DNA of 64,000 bases from the NCBI GenBank assembly GCA_021397845.1, contig CM038052.1, positions 146,190,854 through 146,254,853 on the forward strand. Direction: 5' to 3'. The translations under genes and the position numbers were made by a program. Of this stretch, positions 1 to 10,589 are shown piece by piece (the stretch's first letter is position 1; every line of letters begins with the position of its first letter). The notes below the pieces were generated by a model, which saw only the letters and a program-made list of their open reading frames with translations, was not told the DNA's origin and did not search any database. Source of the stretch: Areca catechu. Taxonomy: Eukaryota > Streptophyta > Magnoliopsida > Arecales > Arecaceae.

Positions 1-560
1 TCTCCCCACCTCAGGGGAATGATGGGGACATCGCCAGCATGGATCCCGGAGCAAGCACAAATCTTGGAGCTGCATGAATCTTGGAGCATATCCAGAATAA
101 ATTTAGGATTTATCCTAATCAATTGTTTTGAAATTTGATTTAGGTTAGGATTGAGATATGGATAGGCCTTATCTTATCCGATCTTGTATTTGAATTTGAG
201 CCATTCTTATCTTTTTATCTTGTATTTAAATTCAAATGAGGGTTGGACAGGTCTATAAATACCACCCTCAGTCCTTTGTAAAAAAATAGTTTGGTGAATA
301 AATATGAGTTTTTAGAAGAGTGATTCTTCGTCTTGCCTTTGCCTTCGGGCATCGAGGGGCATGAGGCCGTAGTTATCCCCCTTCCCTTTGATTCCATTTT
401 CTCTATCCCCTCATGTCCTTTGAGATTCATCCTAACGCATCCAAGTATCGAGGTGGGTGGAATGCCCTAGAGGTGAGAGGTCTCTTCATTAGTGTGAGTC
501 CTAAAGTCCATGAGTTCCAAATTTTAAGTCTTCCATCCCCGTTGTTCCTTCACCATCCCT
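1..560 (+). other. Unassigned LTR-like or promoter-like sequence
   Basis: No coding region is visible. The stretch has the look of an LTR U3-R-U5 on the + strand: an AT-rich part, a TATAAAT box, then a pyrimidine-rich tail. It could be an LTR cut by the window edge or a promoter region for the antisense ORF downstream. No second copy was found in the window, so the assignment stays open. Confidence 0.3.
254..260 (+). promoter_or_regulatory. TATA-like box
   Basis: TATAAAT follows a run of mixed sequence and is followed about 30 bases on by CAGTCCTTTGTA, a plausible start region. It points toward the coiled-coil ORF at 733. Prediction from sequence only. Confidence 0.3.
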
Positions 561-732
561 AGAAAAAAAATCCATAAAAAAAATAGTACCCTAATTTAGG
601 TGACTTCTAGGCTCACCAACAATCCTACCCCTATCCCATATCAATTCCCCTAGCTGTTGGCAGTAAGTCTTCTCTTCCTTAGTTCTTTTTCCATCACTCA
701 CATTGATTTGGCTGACATTTCTGTTACTGCAG

Positions 733-1001
733 GTGTTCACCATTGCCCTGTTGATCCAGAACTCCATCCTGGCATTGGCCAAGCAGGATATCAGCCACCA
801 AAAGCGCTTGGAGGCCACTGAGGTAGAGGCCCAGGTGCAAACCAGGAGAGTGCAGAAATTGGAGGGACGGACCCGAGCCCTCCAAACTGAAGTGACCGGT
901 GCCAAGGCCATGATGGTGGAGTTGGAAAGGTGGGCCAAGGACCTCAAGGTGGCATTGGTAGCAGAGAGGGAGAAGGCCACCTACCAGGCGAAGGAGTCTG
1001 C
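733..1001 (+). pseudogene. Antisense extra ORF of Tat-1, upstream part (coiled coil)
   Basis: This + strand reading frame runs antisense to Tat-1 gag-pol. It encodes a charged helix, rich in Lys, Glu, Ala and Leu with heptad-like spacing, typical of a coiled coil. In Tat-lineage elements an antisense ORF lies between pol and the 3' LTR, and its product (often named putative gypsy-type transposon protein) has a similar coiled coil. The start at 733 follows a likely splice acceptor: a pyrimidine-rich tract ending CTGCAG at 727-732, with a GTAAGT donor at 663, giving a possible 70-nt intron. The frame is cut at 1001 by the nested chromovirus; the first bases of its LTR supply an early stop. The rest resumes in frame at 8947. 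Function is unknown. Confidence 0.6.
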
Positions 1002-2393
1002 TGATAAGACATGAACAAGACAAAAACATTTTTTAACTAATTCTCTTGATATTTTTTTATAGCTAATATAGTGTACTTAGGATTAATAAGAACCTTGGAA
1101 TGAAGCCCACCAAACTTTTGAAGACAAAGACCAATTCATAAGCCGACTCATGACCACCAATCCCTTGAGTCAACTCAATCCAAATCAAGACCAACTTCAA
1201 GCATGCCCAAGTTAAAGCCCAAGCAAGTCAAGATACCACCTTTTGAAGTCCATGATGCCACCTCTTAGAAGCCCATTTTATTCTTCATATGGGATACATT
1301 TTGAGAGACATGAGAAACAACAAGCATGGGACCACTCCTCACTCATCCAAAAACCTTCCAACTAACTAGCCATGTAGGATGCCACATCATATGACACCTA
1401 GGGCTCCACATCAGCAATTAGAAGCCATGTCAAAGCCTCCTAGGTGCCACATAGCAAGTTGTTACAACCTCTTACCTAGAAGTTGTTTCTTGTTGCAACT
1501 ATGTAACCAAAAAAGTTGGATTTAACTAGAAATGGTTAATTAACCTAACTGCACCTCCCCTTATCACTTTGGCTGACCTCAAAGGCTATAAATAAGGTCT
1601 AAGGCTCCCCTTGTAAGGCATTCCATGTATGAGATATTTTGAGAATTAATGAAGGTTTTCGTCTTGTTGAGTTCTATCTTGAGTTCTTCTTGTATGGAGT
1701 GATTTAGTTTTTCTAGTTGGAGTGATTTAGTCCTTTATGTTATAGTGTTTAAATTTATATTTGAGAAGGAAGAGAGAGGTTCTTTGAGTATGTGTTGGAA
1801 AGTGATTGCTGCTTTGAAGATTGAAGAGTGTGACGCCATTAATGAGTGCTCCAAGTTCAAGCCCCAAGTTCCAAGATGCCAGCCTTGTTTCTTTCCCTTT
1901 CTCTCTTGTTTCTATTCCAACCTCAATTCCCCTTCCATGTCTAATTCCAAGTTTGTTTGCAAGTTCTCTCAAGTTTCCACATCCAAGAGGAAGGTCTCCA
2001 TGCCATTGATCAAGGACAAGGTAAATCCCAAAGTAGAGAGTGATCATCTTGCTTTCTAGTCCTCAAATCCATGAGTGTTGAGAGCTTCTTCTTCCATCAA
2101 ATATTTTAGCCATCATTGTTGGTAGGAAAACTCTTCCTAAGATTCATTATATTTGATCATTTGAAGGTTAACTTACCCTACTAGTGATGGTTTCCTTGCC
2201 ATGAAGATTCTAATCTTTATTTTGAACTAGATTTACATTACAGGTATTGTGACTTAGATCAACTAGTCTCCTTATGAAGATTCTTTTTCTTGGATAAATT
2301 TAGATCATTTATTTGATAATTAATTGCTCAGGTTTGCTTGCTTGTTAGCTTGCTAAAATTATCCATTCATCATATTATTTTTGTCCCCCATCA
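1002..2393 (+). repeat. 5' LTR of chromovirus
   Basis: Closely similar along its length to 7525-8941, with small indels. Starts TGAT and ends ATCA, so it has short inverted termini. It contains a TATAAATA box and a downstream leader. The 5' copy is about 25 bases shorter than the 3' copy. Confidence 0.93.
1587..1594 (+). promoter_or_regulatory. LTR TATA box
   Basis: TATAAATA, followed about 30 bases later by CCTTGTAAGGCATTCC, the likely R-region start. The same box is at 8137-8144 in the 3' LTR. Confidence 0.7.
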
Positions 2394-2399
2394 ATTTTT

Positions 2400-2411
2400 T
2401 GGTATCAGAGC
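2400..2411 (+). other. Primer-binding site, tRNA-iMet type
   Basis: TGGTATCAGAGC lies seven bases after the LTR end. It is the standard plant site complementary to the 3' end of initiator methionine tRNA and fixes the element's + orientation. Confidence 0.9.
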
Positions 2412-5300
2412 TTATGGTTTAGTAGGTCAAGTATTTGATTGCTGAAATCTCTATTCTAGTATTCACCCAAGCATTTTACGGATTTTAGTATTTTTTACAT
2501 TGATCAAAAAAATCTAAAAAAATACTTTTATAGTACCTTAGTATCTTTGGTAGGGACACTAGAGGCACTGGAATAAGACAGAGGCTTCACAGCCCTCTGT
2601 GGATTACTTAGCCCATTTGAGTCCATTTTTAGTTTGTTATTTGAGTCTTTGAGTTGTTATTTTAGTTTAGTATTAGTCAGCTCATGTTGAGCTAGTCCAG
2701 TCCAGTTTAGTCATCTCATGTCGAGCTAATTTTATTTCTTTGAGTCCTGTTTAACCATATTGAAGACTCAAGACCACATCATACAAGTGAAGACCAAGTC
2801 TAATTAGATTGAAGACATGGAAGTATAGCCCAAGTCCAACCCAGCTTGAAGATTTGAAGACCCCGGGAGGAAAATTCAGAAAACCTTGATTCCTTGCAGA
2901 TGCCCTCCAGATGCCTAGATTTCCTTCTAGATGCTAGAATATATTCATAGACCAGGGCATCCACGATTCCAGAGGTCCACCTGCATCCTAGCCCAAAGAA
3001 ATAAAGCCCAGGCGCCTAGCCCAAGCCCCTAAGAAGCAAGATACCAAGGAATATTCCTGCTACCTGGCTACCAGGCCACCCCAACTTCCAGAGGTCCAAG
3101 CCCATGCGCCCAAGCCCCTTTGGGCTGGCCCCTTGCTGCTCTTAGAAGCCCAACATGCCCCCCTAGGCATCCTTGGAGCGTTAACCAAGTCAAGAGAATT
3201 TTTAGGAATTTTTTCTACCTAATGTTTCCTTATTTTCTAGCTAGGGTTTGAGTAGGAGAAGGATTCTTATGTAAAGACTAATGTGTCCTTACTTGGAGCC
3301 CAAGACCAAGGGTCTATTTAAAGGACCCTAGTCTCTTGTATAAGGATTGATTTTGATATATGAATTAAACTTGAGTTCTCTTCTATTGCTTAGTGCTACC
3401 CTGCTTCGTGCTTAAGGGGTTTTATTGGTGCTTTCATCTTCCTGCCCTCCTTCCAGAGCCCTGGCCGCCACCTCCAAAACTCTATTCCCCTTTACTGTTT
3501 TTCCTTGTTTCCTTGTTCCCTAGTGAGTTTTCTAACCCTTGACTGGTCGTTTACAGGTCCCCAAGTTCCTACGAATCCAATGACTCCATCCAAGCCTCAA
3601 TCGGACCACCGAGCAGAAAGCCGGGTATTCGCGGGTCTTTGGCTCGATTTTCTAGGTCGCATTTGTCGAGAAATGAGAGATTCCTTTGCTGTGATCTTCA
3701 TCGGGTGCTTCAGACATTGTCAGGTATACCCCCTCTACCACCAGTAATTTTATTGTATGAGAACTTGCCCTAATCGAGGCTTCTCAGCCCCGGCGATCCA
3801 TCTTTACTGCTTTTTTAGATCCTAATCTGCATGCTTAGTTTCTAAAATTCATATAAAATTCCCTACAACTTATTTTGATCTGATTTTCGAGATTTAATCA
3901 CTTAACTCCACATATAAAATATACAAAAATGATTGCATGCATTTTAGTCTCGCATCCTTAGGATTCGAAATATAAATTTCAAAAAAATATTTTCCTTTAA
4001 TTTCTGGATTTAAAAATACGAGTTCTTAGATCATTTCTGAAGTTTTATCCAGAATTCTATTTCTACATTCCATTTCATTTAATTTTCAAAAAAACACAAA
4101 ACATATTTTTATAAATTTTTAATTTTAGATCTGAAATCTAAACTTCGAGTTTTGTTATTTTCCACCAAAATTTTAAATTTAGAAGGATTTAGAATTAGAA
4201 ATTCAAAATTTGAATTCAGATTGTTAAGAGTTAGCTAAACTGTTGGAACCTTCTAGCAACTATTTTCAAACTACCTTCTCAACTAGAATTCGAGTTAATC
4301 TGAAGTCAAAACTTTAAAATCCAAGAATTCTGATCTAAGAGCTAACCAAATTGGTTTTATTTTGAATTTTTGGATTTTTAAAAAAATTAAATTTTAAATT
4401 TTTAAAACTAGCTAGTTGAAAGTTGTTCTCTGCTATAATTTTCTTTTACAACAAGCTTTCAAAATGAGTTTCTTAACCACATTTTAGAAATTAAATTCCA
4501 AAATTTGGAATCTAGAATCTTCACTGAGAGATTTAATAATTCAAATTTTAATTTTAATTTTTTTAGAATTTTAAAATTTTAATTTCAAATTTTTAAAACT
4601 AGTTAACTGGAAGTTGTTAGGGCTGAAACTATCTTGCAACAACTCTAACTTCTAGAACGAAATTTTAATCCTAATTTGAGATTTAAATTTTAAAATTTGA
4701 TTTCTGAATTCTGGACTTCAAAATCTAAATTTTTTAATTAAATTTTTGAATTTTAAAATAAAATTTAATTCGGGTTTGAATCACATATTTGAGCTAGTAT
4801 AGATATCTTGTTAGCAAGTTGATTGTTTGTGCATCCATTTCTAAATCAAATTAAGGGCATTCAATCATAATATAAAGGAAGGAGGTCATTACCTTTCCTT
4901 GTCCCAAAACAATCACCCATATTTACATTGACCTAAACCATAATTGAAATCGAGTAGGCACCTAAAACTAGGGACACCCATAAGTCGGGTTCAAGTGCAA
5001 GATGAGACCAAATATTAGTTGAGTTTGTACTTACTTCTTGAAATTGGTGTCTAAGGCAAGAGGTCCAATGACAAACGCCTTAAGTGGACTTGTAGTTTTT
5101 AATTAGGATCTTGTGAAAGTGAGGGGAGCCTCTCGCAACCCCACCTCTTACCTGGCCAGTGGAAAAGGTAATTACAACTTTAACTAGTACTTAGTCAATT
5201 CCTGTATTTTAAACTTTTAGGTCTACGAGCCCTAGAAGTTAGGTTTGTACTGCTTGCCCTTTTGATCTGAAGCCCTATACCAATAGTCCTACATATATCC
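2412..5300 (+). other. Long non-coding leader of the chromovirus
   Basis: About 2.9 kb without a credible ORF, unusually long for a chromovirus leader. 2560-3430 looks LTR-like: a box TATTTAAAGG near 3318 and a pyrimidine-rich tail ending with TTGGTGCTTTCATC near 3426. It may hold a nested solo LTR, but I could not find matching ends. 3750-4850 is strongly AT-rich with many imperfect AAATTTTAAA repeats. 4850-5300 is anonymous. Confidence 0.5.
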
Positions 5301-6548
5301 ATGGATCCTAATCTTGAATTCTTTATAAGAACCCTGACTAAAAAGTTTGATACCATAAATGGGCAATAGGGTAAATGAGAAAGGAATTAGGTCAAGTGAA
5401 GGACCATGTTGGGATACTTGAAGAGACCCCAATGACCCCCATAGAACCTGAGTCGCTTAGGTCAATTCCTCGAGGTCTAAGAGTCCATCATCATGAATTC
5501 ACTCCTGAATAAAACCCAAGACGACTTCACCATGACTCATAGAAGAAGCCCATAGGATCCATGCTGAGCCTAAATCACCTAGTCCACCTCCCCTTGGTCC
5601 AAGAGCCCAATGTCATGATCTCACCCCTAAGTATAGTCTTAGATGCCCCTGTCAAGACTTTGTAGATCAGGAGGAGAGAGTCTTTAGGAGCAATCGACCC
5701 TATGCACCCACTTTCAATGGAAATTTAGATCCTGAAGTATATGTCAATTGGGAAGAGAAAATGGATCAATACTTTAAATTTGATAAAATATCGGAAGTAA
5801 AAAAGTATCAATTTGCCAAATCAAAGTTAGTCCGACATGCTAAAGCATATTATGAAGAAGTTGAGCAAAAAAATTATTATAATGGGGATAAAATAAATAC
5901 TTGGAAGATATGAAGAGTAAGCTGAGAGAAAAGTACCTAGGCAAATCCTATAAGCAAAATCTTCCAACCCAATGGTACAAATTGAGACAAGATGATAAAA
6001 CTATATTTAAATATATTGCTGAATTCAATAAGTATGAAGGAGATGAAGAAGAGACTAAACCCATAGAAGAATTAGAAGAAAAATCTCCTAAACCTATTGA
6101 AGAATTTAAAGATGAAATTGAATCTAAATCTTGTCCAAATGAAGGGCTAGGAAGAGAAGATCATAAACCCTTTGAAGAACTTAAGGAAGAAGTTTATGAA
6201 GCTGGGTCTAACCTTATGGATGAGTATGAACAAGAATAATTGCTTGAAGATAAAATAATTATCCAGCCTAGAAAAATCAACAACGGGAATAATCAACTTG
6301 AAGAAAATGAAGTCCAGGGACAAAGCCATGAAGAACAATTCGAGAAGATAATAGAGGACCCGGAATTAATCAATGTTGAGGATTTAAATCTAGAGACTAA
6401 TGAAGGATCACCTAATGGGGTATTGACCATCAGAGAAAATCTAGAATCAATTCCAAAGGAACAACCCCAAGAAATTGTAGAACCTGCAAAAGAATTTAAC
6501 ATGAGGATTGGAAGTGAAGAGATGGTAAGAATTGAAAGATGGAAATGA
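5301..6548 (+). pseudogene. Chromovirus gag remnant with acidic extension
   Basis: The start ATG at 5301 opens a frame that soon meets stops. From about 5670 a Retrotrans_gag-type domain is readable: a segment with FNGNLDPEVYVNWEEKM, then a region that binds and packages RNA in intact relatives. A one-base shift near 5905 moves into the frame of 5901-6239. After the Gag core the usual CCHC zinc knuckle and protease are missing. In their place is a very acidic Glu/Lys-rich region with repeated units such as KPIEELEE, PIEEFKDE and PFEELKEE (6057-6200). It continues past one TAA at 6237 to 6548 in the same frame. The protein is dead in this copy; the acidic extension is unusual. Confidence 0.65.
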
Positions 6549-7038
6549 AGGAGATGGAAGATGAAAATTGTAATCCCTGATAATTGCCCTGAGCCTGATT
6601 CACCACTACATTACATGCACTCTCCTATTCCACCAAGCTAGGACATCCACCATACCATTGATCTGGTCCCAGAAGATTCAATAGTTACTATTTTAAGACA
6701 TTATGGCATATGTTAGGAACTAAATTAAAATTCACTGCCACTTACCTGAAGTTGTGTTCCAGAGTCTTCAAAGTCATTTAGGAGAATATTGGAAATTAAA
6801 AACCTTGTTTCCTAGCCCAACAATAAAGTTTAGTCCATAGAAAATAAAATCCATTTGAGCTTGTTTTGTTTTTGTTTGTCTTTTATCATTTAGTATCATT
6901 TGCGTTTGTCTCTTGTCATTTGGTGTCCCATGCATAAGTATCCATGATTACGAGAGTCATATGCATAGCATGATTAGTAAAACAAATTTTGAGCAATGAA
7001 ATTAACAAGCATATGGCTAAATTTGGTAAAAAAAGTCA
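6549..7038 (+). other. Deleted pol region, nothing recognisable
   Basis: Where protease, RT, RNase H and the integrase core should be (about 3 kb) there are only some 490 bases of AT-rich sequence with no motif I can name. This marks the internal deletion. Confidence 0.55.
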
Positions 7039-7489
7039 AAGAATTTCAAAAAGGAGACTATGTCTTGATTAAGCTCAAAATGATTATATGCCCGTGGTGT
7101 AGGTCATTTTCAAAATAGTAAGGAAAATTGGACCTAATATGTGCTAGATATACCATTCGACTTTGGTATCAGTTCCATTTTCAACATTTCAGATCTAATA
7201 GAATACAAGGAACCGACAATGATACCTAGTGAGCTAGTCGAGCCGATTCTATCTTTAAGAGTGAGCCAACCCTTAAGTGTCCACCAGCCATATTTCCAAA
7301 GTGGCGAGATGGGATTGAGCGATTCTTAGATGATAAGATTATCACTACTCGAAACAAAGACTATCAGCGCTACTTGGTTCATTGGCAAGGATGTCCTGAT
7401 TTTGAAAACTCATGGATAACTCGAGAGGACCTACAAAAAAATCAATCCCGACCTACTAGAGTATTACCAAAGTCAGATTGATTCCTACT
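7039..7489 (+). pseudogene. Integrase C-terminus and chromodomain of chromovirus
   Basis: The frame opens with FQKGDYVLIKLK, the start of the integrase C-terminal SH3-like fold. It resumes after a damaged stretch with DIPFDFGISSIFNISDL (from 7144), the conserved end of chromovirus integrase. Next comes a chromodomain: ILDD-like residues, then QRYLVHWQG (about 7361-7387) and ENSWITREDLQ. Chromodomains of such integrases bind histone marks and steer insertion. There are at least two frame changes, including an extra A in an A-run near 7434. The 3' LTR follows at 7525, after a weak purine tract. Confidence 0.75.
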
Positions 7490-7524
7490 CGACGGAGTCG
7501 AGCTCTTTTTCACCCTGGAAGAAC

Positions 7525-8941
7525 TGATGGGACATGAACAAGAAAAAAATATTTTTCAACTAATTCTCTTGATATTTTTTTGCAGCTAATATAGTGTACT
7601 TAGGATTAATGAGAACCTTGGAATGAAGCCCACCAAACCTTTGAAGACAAAGACCAATTCATGAGCCGACTCATGAAAGAAGGCCACCAGTCCCTTGAGT
7701 CAACTCAATCCAGATCAAAACCAACTTCAAGCATGCCCAAGTCAAAGCCTAAGCAAGTCAAGATACCACCTTTTGAAGCCCATGATGCCACCTCTTAGAA
7801 ACCCATTTTATACTTCACATGGGACGCATTTTGGGAGACATGAGAAACAACACATCAAGCATTTTGAGGGAAAGCATGGGACCACTCCTCACTCACACAA
7901 CAACCCCCCAACCAACTCGCCATGTGGGATGCCACATCACATGACACCTAGGGCTCCACATTAGTAATTAGAAGCCATGTCAAAGCCACCTAGGTGCCGC
8001 ATAGCAAGTTGTTACAACCTCTTACTTAGAAGTTGTTTCTTGTTGCAACTATGTAACCAAAGGAGTTGGATTTAATTAGAAATGGTTAACTAACCTAACT
8101 CTACCTCCCCTCCTCACTTTGGCCGACCTCTAAGGCTATAAATAGGGTCCAAGGCATCCCTTGTAAGGCATTCCATGTATGGAATATTTTGAGAATTAAT
8201 GAAGGTTTTCTTCTTGTTGAGTTTTATCTTGAGTTCTTCTTGTATGGAGTAATTTTATTCTTCTAGTTGGAGTGATTTAGTCCATTAAGTTATAGTGTTT
8301 AAATTCATGTTTGAGAAGGGAGTGAGAGGTCCTTTGAGTGTGTGTTGGAAAGTGATTGCTACTTTGAAGATTGAAGGTGTGACGCCATTGATGAGTGCTC
8401 CAAGTTCAAGCCCCAAGTTCCAAGCCACCGGCCTTGTTTCTTTCCCTTTCTCTCTTGTTTCCATTATACTCTCAATTTTCCTTCCTTGTCTAATTCCAAG
8501 TTTGTTTGCAGGTTCTCTCAAGTTCCCACATCCAAAAGGAAGGTCTCCATGCCATTGATCAAGGGCAAGGTAAATTCCAAAGTAGAGAGTGATCATCTTA
8601 CCTTCTAGTCCTCAAATCCATGAGTGTTGAGAGCTTCTTCTTCTATCAAATATTTTAGCCATCATTGTTGGTAGGAAAACTCTTCCTAAGCTTCATTAAA
8701 TCTGATCATTTGAAGGTTAACTTACCCTAGTAGTGATGGTTTCTTTGCCATGAAGATCCTAATCTTTATTTTGAACTAGATTCATATTATGGGTATTGTA
8801 ACTTAGATCAACTAATCTCCTTATGAAGATTCTGTTCTTGGATTAATTTAAACCATTTATTTGATAATTAATTGCTCAAGTTTGCTTGCTAGTTAGTTTG
8901 CTAAAACTCTTCATTCATCATTTTATTTTCATCCCCCATCA
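7525..8941 (+). repeat. 3' LTR of chromovirus
   Basis: Starts TGATGGG and ends CCCCCATCA. It matches the 5' LTR closely, including the TATAAATA box at 8137-8144. It contains extra bases relative to the 5' copy around 7850-7900. The next five bases, TCTGC, are the target duplication. Confidence 0.93.
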
Positions 8942-8946
8942 TCTGC

Positions 8947-9391
8947 CATGGAGGCGGTGTGCCTGGAGGGGCGAGTGCAGACACTCCAGGCCTACCTCGA
9001 AGCAATGATGGCCCGAGCTGTGGTGATAGAGAAGAAGGCGACAGCGATGGTGGCACTAATGGGGGCCGCCAAGAAGGAGGTCACCGAAGCCGTGCTGAAG
9101 TTCAAGGCTTCGGATGTGTTCGTCGATGAGATCCGAGAGGCAATCCTCGATTCCTTCCTCCAGGGGTTCGGGGACTGTAAGAAGAAAGTGGCCTGGGCCT
9201 TCTCTTACAAGGGCCTGGAGTCCATCATCCCGGACTTGCTAGGTGTCGGTGACAGAGAGGAGGCTTCGCTAGAAGAGGCCGACATAGGGACGGACGCAGA
9301 GCCGGACATCGAGGCTGGGGCTGCTACGTGGGAGGCCATAATTAGGATGGGCACCGCACTGGAGGACGAAGTGGCGGTGGTGTCTCCATGA
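8947..9391 (+). pseudogene. Antisense extra ORF of Tat-1, downstream part
   Basis: After the chromovirus and one copy of TCTGC are set aside, this frame continues in phase from 1001, with no other visible damage to the end of the ORF (TGA 9389-9391). It encodes about 147 residues. The helical part continues, then comes DEIREAILDSFLQGFGDCKKKV, split here as the block around 9124-9190 (key residues F, F, GF, C, KK), and an acidic tail. That block recurs in plant proteins labelled gypsy-type transposon proteins, as I recall. Codon use is GC-rich, unlike the chromovirus around it. The role of this protein in Tat elements is not known. Confidence 0.6.
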
Positions 9392-9845
9392 TGTTGCCTT
9401 TTTTTCTTTTTCTTTCTATACTTAGACATCTTGGAGGACCTCCTGGCCTTGTCGGGGGGTCCCTTTTGCTGTAAACTTTTTCCAAAGTAATGAAAGATAG
9501 ATTTTGAACTACATTATGTCTCTTCCTTCATCTTTTTTCCCTTTCTTCTTTTGTACTTGATAAATTTTGAGGGACTCCCAACCTGTCAAGGGGTCCCTTC
9601 TCAGTGTAAAGACTTTCTCATTAAAAAAGTTCTTGTTCTGCAATGAGCTTTGCCTTAACTCTTTTCTTTCTCTTTTTTCTTTTCTGTATGGTACCGATGT
9701 GAACCACATGAACCACATAGCAGCCAAGTGTAGGATTCCTAGAGTCTCGGCCCTCTTTGCTAAGTTTGGAAGTTGGTAGACAGCCGAGGGGGATTTCAAA
9801 AGTTCCCGACTCCACTTGCTGGATTGAAAATCATGCAATTGAGAG
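9392..9845 (+). other. Trailer of the antisense ORF, with a diverged duplication
   Basis: Two related blocks, 9430-9505 and 9555-9650, each hold a GGACCTCC/GGGACTCCC motif, then GGGGTCCCTT, then a TGTAAA..TTTC stretch. They look like a duplicated 3' untranslated segment. No gene is seen. Confidence 0.4.
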
Positions 9846-10495
9846 TACGGGGCTTCTGGAGTCTCTCGACTTTCCTCATCGAATTGTGAGTCAAGTGGTA
9901 GATAGCAAGGCTTCAGAGGTTTCCTAGCTTACATCTCCAGATTGTGAGCAAGGCGATTGAGTGCGGGGCTTTGTAAGTTTCCTGGCTTGAATTGCCAAAC
10001 TATGAGTCAAGCGACAGATAGAGGGGCTTTGAAAATTTTCCAACTTACATCTTTGAATTGTGAGTAATGCAGTTGAGTGCAGGGCATCATAAGTTTTCCT
10101 GCTTGATTTGTCAAACTATGACTCAAGCAGTACATAGCGGGGCTTTGGAAGTTTCCCGGCTTACATCTCCAAACTGTGAGTAGGGTGGTTAAGTGCGGGG
10201 CTTCGTAAGTTTTCTAGCTTGATTTGCTGAACTATGAGTATAGCTGTAGATAGTGGGGCTTTGAAAGTTTCCTAGCTTACATCTCTAGACTAGGAGTCCA
10301 ACGGATAGAGCATGGGGCTTCTAGAGTTTCACGGCTTGACTTTGCCAAACTTGGAGTCCGACGGGTAGAGTGCGGGGCTTCAGGAGTTTCTTAGCTTGAC
10401 TTCACTGAACTTGGAGTTGGACAGATGGAGTGTGGGGCTTTTGGAGTTTCCCGGCTTGCATCACTAGACTTGGAGTCTGACGGATGGAGTTCTTG
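9846..10495. repeat. Tandem array, about 11 copies of a 58-bp unit
   Basis: The marker GGGGCTT recurs, exactly or with one change, at about 9850, 9910, 9966, 10023, 10081, 10139, 10196, 10254, 10315, 10374 and 10433. Each is followed by GAGTTTCCCGGCTTG-like sequence and TGAGT. In the first eight copies alternate units resemble each other more, a 116-bp higher-order period. Arrays of this kind are common in the 3' non-coding part of Tat elements. Confidence 0.85.
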
Positions 10496-10589
10496 AATAG
10501 GTGAGAAACAGTGTTGTACCAAAAAAAATTATTATTAAAGGAGAGTCTTACACTATTGGTAGTACATCCTCAGTTGCTGGCATTTCAGG

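Larger units (their letters stand above)
1002..8941 (+). mobile_element. Chromovirus (Ty3/gypsy), internally deleted, inserted in Tat-1
   Basis: The element begins TGATAAG and ends CCCCATCA, with direct LTRs of about 1.4 kb at both ends. The five bases TCTGC occur just before (997-1001) and just after (8942-8946), a perfect target-site duplication. An iMet primer-binding site follows the left LTR. Inside, only a decayed gag with an acidic extension and the integrase C-terminus with chromodomain can be recognised. Protease, RT, RNase H and the integrase core are absent, so this copy depended on partners. It disrupts the antisense ORF of Tat-1 and is the younger of the two. Confidence 0.92.

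Noticed and set aside
2560..3430. Separate solo LTR inside the chromovirus leader
   Set aside because: TATA-like box and tail fit, but no TG..CA ends with a matching 5-base duplication could be found, and no second copy is in the window.
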